Assembly (NCBI GenBank): GCA_002450255.1
Contig: DJYW01000070.1
Location: 1 to 5,178 of the forward strand
Origin: Gammaproteobacteria bacterium UBA6968
Lineage (GTDB): Bacteria > Pseudomonadota > Gammaproteobacteria > Pseudomonadales > Azotimanducaceae
Reading direction: 5' to 3'
DNA length: 5,178 nt
This document shows, one piece after another, positions 1 to 5,178 of the stretch (positions are counted from its first letter, which is position 1; each line of letters starts with the position of its first letter). Below the pieces are notes generated by a model, which ran no database searches, had not been told where the DNA came from, and saw only the letters and a program-made list of their open reading frames with translations. The position numbers were made by a program, and so were the translations under genes.

Positions 1-669
1 CACGCCCTTGGCATCGATAGGCACAAGGATTTGAGACTGCTGCTTGTGAGCGGGCGCGTCTGGGCTGGTCTTAACCATGGTGATCATGATTTTGCAGCGT
101 GGGTCTCCGGCACCTGAAATGTAGTACTTCTCACCGTTGATCACCCACTCGTCGCCATCAAGCACAGCTTGGGTGCAAACGTTCTTGGCATCAGAAGAGG
201 GTACAGCAGGCTCGGTCATGGCAAATGCAGACCGGATCTCGCCGTTCAGTAGGGGCTTCAGCCACTGTTCTTTTTGCTCTGGGGTGCCGACGCGCTCAAG
301 GACTTCCATGTTGCCGGTATCAGGTGCGCTACAGTTTAGCGTTTCTGAAGCGAGTGGGCTCTTGCCAAGCTCGTTAGCGATAAAGGCATAGTCGAGGTTG
401 CTAAGACCTTCTCCAGTATCTGCATCAGGCAAGAAAAAGTTCCATAGGCCGGAATCTTTGGCCTTTTGCTTTGCGGTTTCGAGCAACTCAAGCTGCCCGT
501 CACCGTAGCCCCAGTGTTCTTTGCGACCTTCGCCCAGGCGATGATACTCCTCGGTAATAGGGTCAACATTTTCTTTAATGTGTTTTTTTACGGCATCCAG
601 AAGCGGCTGCGCCTCTTCTGACATCGTTAGATCAAACAGATCAGGATTCTCTAGGACTGCTTCAGTCAT
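1..669 (-). CDS. Acyl-CoA dehydrogenase, ACAD10/11-like, N-terminal 223 residues (3' end outside window)
   Basis: This is an FAD-dependent acyl-CoA dehydrogenase, expected to carry out the first, alpha-beta desaturating step of fatty acyl-CoA oxidation in the cytoplasm. The frame is open from the ATG at 669 to the window edge with no stop. Residues ~14-140 match the all-helical N-terminal domain, including GLWNFFLP (74-81) and [13 protein letters not shown] (112-124), a stretch I recognise as typical of the ACAD10/ACAD11 branch. The middle beta domain begins with the FAD-contacting FAMTEP motif (149-154), followed by SSDAKN (158-163), [16 protein letters not shown] (178-193) and [10 protein letters not shown] (208-217). 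The C-terminal domain, which should carry the catalytic glutamate, lies beyond the window. The start is supported by GGAG at 682-679, nine bases upstream; the internal Met16 has no better site. Compared with the usual family form, the motif after TEP reads AVPSSDAKN rather than something like AVASSDATN. Family membership is firm; chain-length specificity cannot be read from this fragment. Confidence 0.95.
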   Translation of the reverse strand, partial: MTEAVLENPDLFDLTMSEEAQPLLDAVKKHIKENVDPITEEYHRLGEGRKEHWGYGDGQLELLETAKQKAKDSGLWNFFLPDADTGEGLSNLDYAFIANELGKSPLASETLNCSAPDTGNMEVLERVGTPEQKEQWLKPLLNGEIRSAFAMTEPAVPSSDAKNVCTQAVLDGDEWVINGEKYYISGAGDPRCKIMITMVKTSPDAPAHKQQSQILVPIDAKGV

Positions 670-686
670 ATCTTCTCTCTCCGCGG

Positions 687-703
687 TTTAACTGTCAGTT
701 AAA
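687..703. promoter_or_regulatory. Perfect 17-bp palindrome, probable repressor operator
   Basis: The plus strand reads TTTAACTGTCAGTTAAA: two perfect 8-base arms around one central base. It lies 18 bases upstream of the acyl-CoA dehydrogenase ATG. It touches the last base of the predicted -10 hexamer and covers the expected transcription start, the classic place for a repressor that blocks RNA polymerase. Size, symmetry and position fit a dimeric helix-turn-helix regulator. A TetR-family protein is my inference, because such proteins often control acyl-CoA metabolism genes. No regulator gene is visible in the window. It is unlikely to be a terminator, since it is AT-rich and upstream of the gene. 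Confidence 0.6.
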
Positions 704-731
704 TAATAACCGAATCGCTTGGTTATGACAC
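703..731 (-). promoter_or_regulatory. Candidate sigma70-type promoter of the acyl-CoA dehydrogenase gene
   Basis: Reading the minus strand, a TATTAT hexamer at 708-703 (5 of 6 to TATAAT) is preceded by GTGTCA at 731-726 (4 of 6 to TTGACA) with an optimal 17-base spacer. Transcription would begin near 697-695, giving a 5' leader of about 26 bases that carries the GGAG ribosome binding site at 682-679. The promoter lies downstream of the putative pump-operon terminator, which supports separate transcription of the dehydrogenase. Assignment is by consensus matching only. Confidence 0.5.
706..726. promoter_or_regulatory. Imperfect dyad ATAACC-N9-GGTTAT inside the promoter spacer
   Basis: Six-base inverted arms (ATAACC at 706-711, GGTTAT at 721-726) are separated by nine bases and fill the space between the predicted -35 and -10 elements. 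It sits two bases from the perfect palindrome at 687-703 but has a different sequence. It could be a binding site for a second regulator, or chance. Arms of six bases are short enough that I give it low weight. Confidence 0.2.
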
Positions 732-737
732 ATCGAC

Positions 738-764
738 AAAAGCCGGCCAATCGGATTTGGCCAG
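738..764 (-). terminator. Probable rho-independent terminator of the adaptor-RND operon
   Basis: On the minus strand, 38 bases after the RND stop codon, GGCCAA (762-757) pairs with TTGGCC (750-745) around the six-base loop ATCCGA. The stem extends by a U-G and a C-G pair to 764/743, giving about eight pairs. It is followed after one C by TTTT at 741-738. The stem is GC-rich and correctly placed between the RND stop and the next promoter, but the T-run is short, so termination may be partial. Confidence 0.45.
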
Positions 765-802
765 GACACTGATTAGACGCACTCCCCCTTGCGCAACGCG
801 CC

Positions 803-3800
803 CTATTCCTTAGCAAGCACGCCGGCGAAGTCCCCAGATGAGGTTTTGCTGCGTTTAGCCTTGGCTATCGCAAAATCTTCCAAAATTACATAAAGGCTTG
901 GTATCAACAGCAGGGTTATAACGGTGGCAAACAGCACTCCCCACGCCAACGATATTGCCAAAGGCAAAAACATCATTGTCGCAATGGTGGGTGTAGACAT
1001 TAGGGGTATCAGTCCCATAAATGTTGTCACAGAGGTCAATAAGATGGGGCGAAAGCGCGTTGTAGCAGCGGTAATGATAGCTTCCAAGGCACTTTTGCCT
1101 GCTGCCCGGCTTCTGTTTGCTGAATCAACCAAGACGAGCGATGCATTTACTACCACGCCCTGCAGCGCAACCATCCCCAGCGCCGAAAAGAAAACCAAGT
1201 CGTAACCTAGCAAGTAGTGACCGCCTATCGCGCCCACCGCCCCAAAGGGTATGACACTCATGATGATTAAGGGCTGCATGTAACTTTTCAGCGGCACCGC
1301 TAACAAGATGTAGATGAGCAAAAGCGATAGAAATGCTCCAAGTGCCAGTCCCGTTAGCGATTTGTTTCGTTCCTCTTGCTCGCCACCCATCTCGATATCG
1401 AGGCCGGGAAATTGAGCGCGGATGGCAGGTAAAACACTGGTTTCTAACGCCTTGACCACTTCCTCAGGCGCCACAACCGTTCGATCCACGTCCGCAGAAA
1501 CAGATACGTTGCGTCTGCCGTCGTAGCGATTGATCACCGAGTAGCCCCTGGCGATATTAAAACTAGCGACAGAATAGAACGGCACTTGCGACCCATCCGG
1601 AGTGCGGATGTACATATCTTCCAGGTTACTGATGGATTTTCTTTCCGCTTCTGGGAAACGCACCATCACTCGAACGTCATCTTTGCCGCGGGCGATGCGC
1701 TGCGCCTCGGCGCCGTAAAAAGCCCCGCGTACTTGTACTGCTAAGTCATTTAGGGTCAAACCCAGATTTCTAGCCTCAGGCAACAAGTCGAGCTGAATCT
1801 CTTGTTTGCCGGTTCGCCAGGAATCGGATATGTCGAATACGCCGCCGAATTTGGTCAGCTCGGCTTTGATTTGCTCGGCCGCAAATCTCAGTTCGTCTAC
1901 GTCGTCGCCTCTGAGTTGATATTCCAAGGCAGCGCCAGTGCCAAATTGATCCGCGTCGTAGGTCAGTCTCACTGCGTCGGGAATTGCACCCACTGCTTCG
2001 CGTAAGCGGTCCGCAACGATGTCAGCAGACAATTCTTTGCGCTGGCTCACCGGGGCGAGTCCGACCACGATCTCGGCGATGTTACTGCCCCAACCACCGC
2101 CTGGGCCTCCCGGACCTTGGCGTTCAGATTTTTTCCCAACGGTGAGGAAGGTGTGTTCGACCAAATCGCTGTCGAGAGCTAGTTCCCGGGTCAATTCTTC
2201 ATTGACGATGGACACGGCTCTTTCGATTTTTGTTGCGGCCTCGAGCGTGACAGATGCCGGTGTGCCCTCAGGCATTTCCAAACCTGCGTACACCAAGTCA
2301 CCCTCCACCGGTGGGAAGAAACCAAAGACCACACGGCCACTAAGGATCATGGATAACGCGACGATTAGCAGCCCCACACAAATTGCTGTCGTTGCATAGC
2401 GCCAGGCGACAACCTTGCTGAGGAATGGTTGATATTTGAGTTGAGCAAAGTTGGTAAGGCTGTCACCCAGTGTGCGCTGGAGTTTCTTGAACCCCTGAGT
2501 GAAGCGATTGCCCTGTGTTGATTGTCGCCGGTTCGCTAGGTGCGAGGGCAGAATTAGCTGTGACTCGACGATGCTGAAGATCAACGAAAAAATGACCATC
2601 CAGCCAAGCGGCGCAAAAAAGTCTGACATCTGACCCTCTACCATTACCAGCGGTAGGAATGCTGCGATAGTGGTTAGAACGCCAAAGATGACTGGTGTGC
2701 TGACTTCCCAAGTGCCATCGATAGCAGACTGGAGTTTTGATTTACCATTTTGCTCGTGGCCGTAAACCCGTTCACCGACAACAATGGCATCGTCGACAAC
2801 GATGCCAAGTACCAAAATAAAGCTCATAACCGTGAGGCTCGAGATGTTGATGTCAGTGAAGGGCAGCATTCCGATTGCACCCATTAGAGCGACTGGTATG
2901 CCGATAGCCACCCACAGCGCGAGTTTGAATTCTAAAAATAGTGCCAAGATCACTAATACCAGCAGCAGCCCGAAGCCCGCGCTCTTGCCTAATATAGATA
3001 ACCGATCGTTTAGGGTGTCGGCCCCATTCATCCAGATAGTGGCGGTAATACCCTCGGGCAGTTTCGCTTTAAATTTCTCTACCTCACGTTTGGTAGCATC
3101 GACTATGAAGATCAAATCTTCGGATTCAACCTGGTTGACGTTGATCATGGCAGCCCGCGAGCCGTCAAATTCAGCCAGCAGAAACGACTCCTCAAATGTA
3201 TCTCGAATCTCTGCGATATCTCTAAGCAAAAGCCGGGTACCGTCTTTGCGTGTTAGTACGACGACCTCCTCGAATTCCTCGCCGCGGTAGGCTTGCCCGG
3301 TAGTGCGAATAAGAATTTCGCCGCCACTCGATCGAATTGTGCCCCCTGGCATGTCAAAGGATGAAGCTCGAATAGCTCGAGCGACGTTATCAAGTGTGAG
3401 GTTGTATTCTTGTAGGGTTTGCTCTGACACCTCGATTGATATTTCGTATGGCCGAATGTAGTCAACACCTACCATGGAAATGCCTCTGACTCTGGCAAGG
3501 TTGTCGCGCAGGTCACGAGCCAATTCTTTTAGCGTACGTTCGTCGGTATCGCCGCTTAGAGCAATTTTGACCGCGGGCCGAGCACGAGTGATTTTCGCAA
3601 CAATAGGCTTCTCGGTTTCTACGGGGAAGCTATTGATCCCGTCCACCTGGCTCTTGATTTCACCAAGTACGACGGTTTTATCGACGTCTTGGTCGATCTC
3701 CGCGAGAATCTGACAATAGCCTTCTACCGCCCCGCCGATTGTTCGATCAATGCCCTCGATTCCTTCAATAGCCTCTTCAATTCGGATACAAACGCCTTTT

Positions 3801-3982
3801 TCGACTTCTACAGGCGCCGCTCCCAGATAGGGCACACCAATTCGCACGAATGGCACGTCAAACATTGGAAATTCTTCTTGCGTGGAGATATAGGTACCAA
3901 AAGAACCCATGGCAAGAAGCATGATCATCAATAAATTTGAGGCTACCGGATGGTTGGCGAACCAACGAATCGCAGTAAACAT
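803..3982 (-). CDS. RND-superfamily efflux transporter permease, HAE1-like (AcrB-type fold), 1059 aa
   Basis: Proton-driven inner-membrane pump subunit, expected to work as a trimer with the adaptor encoded just upstream and a TolC-like outer-membrane channel to export small molecules from the periplasm or membrane. Length is normal for the family (AcrB is about 1050). The layout is the usual duplicated one: TM1 at ~13-31, a large periplasmic porter/docking loop ~32-330, TM2-TM6 ~334-480, TM7 ~529-548, a second periplasmic loop ~549-872, and TM8-TM12 ~876-1034. TM4 carries GIVVDDAIVVGE with Asp397-Asp398, matching the AcrB proton-relay pair Asp407-Asp408. TM11 begins after the conserved FRPILLTSVTTFMG (977-990). 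TM10 reads GVVVNASLVLVD (942-953), without the AcrB-type lysine. A Gly/Pro-rich stretch occupies 623-630. The N-terminus (WFANHPVASNLLM) resembles a COG0841 branch of unknown substrate rather than AcrB itself. The start has SD-like GAGGAA ten bases upstream, inside the adaptor gene. Substrate cannot be assigned. Confidence 0.96.
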   Translation of the reverse strand: MFTAIRWFANHPVASNLLMIMLLAMGSFGTYISTQEEFPMFDVPFVRIGVPYLGAAPVEVEKGVCIRIEEAIEGIEGIDRTIGGAVEGYCQILAEIDQDVDKTVVLGEIKSQVDGINSFPVETEKPIVAKITRARPAVKIALSGDTDERTLKELARDLRDNLARVRGISMVGVDYIRPYEISIEVSEQTLQEYNLTLDNVARAIRASSFDMPGGTIRSSGGEILIRTTGQAYRGEEFEEVVVLTRKDGTRLLLRDIAEIRDTFEESFLLAEFDGSRAAMINVNQVESEDLIFIVDATKREVEKFKAKLPEGITATIWMNGADTLNDRLSILGKSAGFGLLLVLVILALFLEFKLALWVAIGIPVALMGAIGMLPFTDINISSLTVMSFILVLGIVVDDAIVVGERVYGHEQNGKSKLQSAIDGTWEVSTPVIFGVLTTIAAFLPLVMVEGQMSDFFAPLGWMVIFSLIFSIVESQLILPSHLANRRQSTQGNRFTQGFKKLQRTLGDSLTNFAQLKYQPFLSKVVAWRYATTAICVGLLIVALSMILSGRVVFGFFPPVEGDLVYAGLEMPEGTPASVTLEAATKIERAVSIVNEELTRELALDSDLVEHTFLTVGKKSERQGPGGPGGGWGSNIAEIVVGLAPVSQRKELSADIVADRLREAVGAIPDAVRLTYDADQFGTGAALEYQLRGDDVDELRFAAEQIKAELTKFGGVFDISDSWRTGKQEIQLDLLPEARNLGLTLNDLAVQVRGAFYGAEAQRIARGKDDVRVMVRFPEAERKSISNLEDMYIRTPDGSQVPFYSVASFNIARGYSVINRYDGRRNVSVSADVDRTVVAPEEVVKALETSVLPAIRAQFPGLDIEMGGEQEERNKSLTGLALGAFLSLLLIYILLAVPLKSYMQPLIIMSVIPFGAVGAIGGHYLLGYDLVFFSALGMVALQGVVVNASLVLVDSANRSRAAGKSALEAIITAATTRFRPILLTSVTTFMGLIPLMSTPTIATMMFLPLAISLAWGVLFATVITLLLIPSLYVILEDFAIAKAKRSKTSSGDFAGVLAKE

Positions 3983-3988
3983 GTAGGC

Positions 3989-5149
3989 TTAGTTCCTCAG
4001 CGCAGCAGATAAATTTTGGGTAACCGGTCTTACCGCCATGCCGTCGATGGCGGTCTGCACAGCTGAAAGACAGACCAATTCTCCGGCCTCAAGCCCATCT
4101 GCCACTAGCACCATGTCTTTGTAGTGTCGCAGCGGCTGAACTTTACGAAATCGCAGTCGGTTGTCTGCGTCGACTACCAAAACGTTGTCATCGTTGCGCA
4201 TGGCAGAGCGGGGTAAGCTAATAATGTTGTCAACGGCAAGGCCCGAAATCTCCGCAGTGACAAAGAGCCCCACAGACAATTCTTGTGACATCTCGGAGCT
4301 TTTGACTTGAGCTACCAGTTGTACCATGCGACTCGACGTATCGATTTCTGCTTCGGCGCGCACTATTTTTCCAGACCACTCGCGAACCTGGCCGCCATAT
4401 TCCGCGCTTAGCTTCACGTTTGGCTGCATCGATGCCGGGAAGTTACCGTTGCGCAGCGGCGGAAGATTCAAAAACGCAAGTTGTCGGTCTGCTATTGGCA
4501 GCCGTACCTCTACTACATCGTTGGCGTAGAGAGTAGCAATCGCTTGACCGCGAGACGCGAACTGACCAATGTCGATGTTCTCTGCGCGGACTAAACCGGT
4601 GAATGGTGCGCGCAAAGTTGTACGTTTGAGGTTTTCTTCGGCCTGATCAAAGCTAACTTGCGCGTCCTCAAAAGCCGCTTGAGTCACTCTGTAAGCGCGC
4701 AAGCCATTTTCCAGCGCCGATCGAGAGACGAGTTTGCGCTCGGCCAAACTTCGCATGCGGCTGTACTCGTAGCGTGCATGCTCCACTTCCGCTGTGGCGC
4801 GCTTCAATGCTGCTTTGGCCCTATCTCTTGAATTCCGATGATCCAGTGTATCGATTCTTGCGAGCTCTTGGCCTTCCTCAAAAAAACCACCTGCGACTAG
4901 GCTGGGTGAGGTCCAAACCACGCGGCCAGAAACTTCTGGGATCAGCTGGCTGATAGTAGATGGGACCACAGAGCCTTGAGAGTGCACTTTTAGCTCTATG
5001 GACTCGCTCTCCACGGTTTGCACTCTAACCGTCAGCGGCTCGGGCCTGTCGCTTGAGGGTTCTAGTACCGGGGAAGTAGCCATTAAAGTGGCGGCTAGTG
5101 AAAGAAAAACCAGCACAATAACCATCGGTATTACAAACGTTCTCATCAT
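3989..5149 (-). CDS. Periplasmic adaptor / membrane-fusion protein of an RND efflux pump, 386 aa
   Basis: This protein bridges the RND permease to the outer-membrane channel in the periplasm. Residues ~5-24 form one hydrophobic segment (IPMVIVLVFLSLAATLMA). There is no lipobox: the only cysteine is Cys360, so it is a signal-anchored or secreted protein rather than a lipoprotein. Residues ~51-100 are the first half of the lipoyl/barrel-sandwich domain (SQGSVVPSTISQLIPEVSGRV at 58-77 and flanks). Residues ~101-173 are a charged alpha-helical hairpin of about two 35-residue helices. RTTLRAPFTGLV (176-187) is the diagnostic second lipoyl half, followed by a beta-barrel domain (~213-303) and a membrane-proximal domain (~304-386). 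Length is typical (HlyD_D23 / RND_mfp type). ATG5149 is chosen over ATG5146 because AGGAGG lies ten bases before it. The gene ends six bases before the RND gene, so the pair is an operon. Substrate is unknown. Confidence 0.95.
   Translation of the reverse strand: MMRTFVIPMVIVLVFLSLAATLMATSPVLEPSSDRPEPLTVRVQTVESESIELKVHSQGSVVPSTISQLIPEVSGRVVWTSPSLVAGGFFEEGQELARIDTLDHRNSRDRAKAALKRATAEVEHARYEYSRMRSLAERKLVSRSALENGLRAYRVTQAAFEDAQVSFDQAEENLKRTTLRAPFTGLVRAENIDIGQFASRGQAIATLYANDVVEVRLPIADRQLAFLNLPPLRNGNFPASMQPNVKLSAEYGGQVREWSGKIVRAEAEIDTSSRMVQLVAQVKSSEMSQELSVGLFVTAEISGLAVDNIISLPRSAMRNDDNVLVVDADNRLRFRKVQPLRHYKDMVLVADGLEAGELVCLSAVQTAIDGMAVRPVTQNLSAALRN
3993..3998 (-). promoter_or_regulatory. Ribosome binding site of the RND gene, inside the adaptor gene
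   Basis: GAGGAA on the minus strand lies ten bases before the RND ATG and overlaps the final adaptor codons just before its TAA (3991-3989). Ribosomes finishing the adaptor would stop within a few bases of the RND start, which favours translational coupling and balanced amounts of the two subunits. Confidence 0.7.
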
Positions 5150-5178
5150 TATGCTACGGCCTCCTGGCCGCGTTGCGC
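5149..5178 (-). other. Possible last codons of an upstream gene, ending in TAATG
   Basis: One minus-strand frame is open from the window edge and encodes AQRGQEAVA before a TAA stop at 5151-5149, whose last base is the A of the adaptor ATG. Such TAATG overlaps are common inside operons, so an upstream member (for example an outer-membrane channel or a regulator) may end here. Nine codons are far too few to identify it, and another frame stops at a TAG (5157-5155), so this could equally be untranslated leader. Confidence 0.25.
5160..5165 (-). promoter_or_regulatory. Strong ribosome binding site of the adaptor gene
   Basis: A full AGGAGG lies on the minus strand ten bases upstream of ATG5149 and thirteen upstream of ATG5146. 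It decides in favour of the first of the two tandem ATG codons, though both give nearly the same protein. No promoter for the operon is visible in the remaining bases to the window edge. Confidence 0.8.

Noticed and set aside
137..569. Open frames at 137-391 (plus) and 336-569 (minus)
   Set aside because: Both overlap the acyl-CoA dehydrogenase frame, whose translation shows strong family motifs throughout; they are shadows.
620..634. Internal ATG (Met16) as alternative start of the acyl-CoA dehydrogenase
   Set aside because: The upstream ATG at 669 has a well-spaced GGAG site and fits the promoter layout, whereas the internal ATG shows no comparable ribosome binding site.
789..796. TTGCGCAA palindrome just after the RND stop codon
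   Set aside because: Eight bases of self-complementarity with no loop or T-run; too short to call an operator or terminator.
924..2399. Plus-strand open frames at 924-1205, 1802-2005 and 2019-2399
   Set aside because: All are antisense to conserved RND coding sequence, including TM10 and the porter domain, with no domain match.
2784..3290. Plus-strand open frame of 168 codons
   Set aside because: It lies wholly inside the well-supported RND gene on the opposite strand, its translation is Ser/Thr-rich with no recognisable domain, and it has the look of an antisense shadow.
791..5178. GCGCAACGCG at 791-800 (plus) and again at 5178-5169 (minus), like short inverted repeats flanking the pump operon
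   Set aside because: Only ten GC-rich bases match, there is no transposase, target duplication or terminal structure, and one copy is at the window edge; chance is the better explanation.

Overview
The window holds three genes on the minus strand, in transcription order: a periplasmic membrane-fusion (adaptor) protein, an RND-superfamily inner-membrane efflux pump, and the 5' part of an acyl-CoA dehydrogenase that runs off the left edge. Nothing on the plus strand looks like a real gene. The moderate base composition (by eye near 50% GC), Gram-negative tripartite-pump components and an ACAD10/11-type acyl-CoA dehydrogenase suggest a gammaproteobacterium, perhaps of a marine, lipid-degrading lineage. 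That placement is an inference from protein style, not from a marker gene.

Right part (about 3983-5178): the adaptor gene has a strong AGGAGG ribosome binding site. Its A of ATG may overlap the stop codon of an upstream gene of which only a few codons would be in the window. Six bases separate the adaptor stop from the RND start, and the RND ribosome binding site lies inside the last adaptor codons, so the two form one translationally linked operon. No outer-membrane channel (TolC-like) gene is in the window. The pump either borrows one from elsewhere or has it further upstream.

Middle (803-3982): a full-length 1059-residue RND permease of the hydrophobe/amphiphile efflux (HAE1-like, COG0841) type. 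It keeps the paired aspartates of TM4, but TM10 lacks the lysine used by AcrB.

Left part (1-802): the 133-base gap after the RND gene is compact and orderly. It contains a hairpin with a short T-run (likely a terminator for the pump operon), then a sigma70-like promoter, then a perfect 17-bp palindrome over the expected transcription start, then a ribosome binding site and the ATG of the acyl-CoA dehydrogenase. The dehydrogenase therefore looks like a separate transcription unit under its own dimeric, probably TetR-type, repressor. Overall this is a well-formed, fairly ordinary chromosomal region. I see no mobile element, CRISPR array, RNA gene or evident new system. The most useful leads are the operator/promoter block at 687-731 and the unusual TM10 of the pump.
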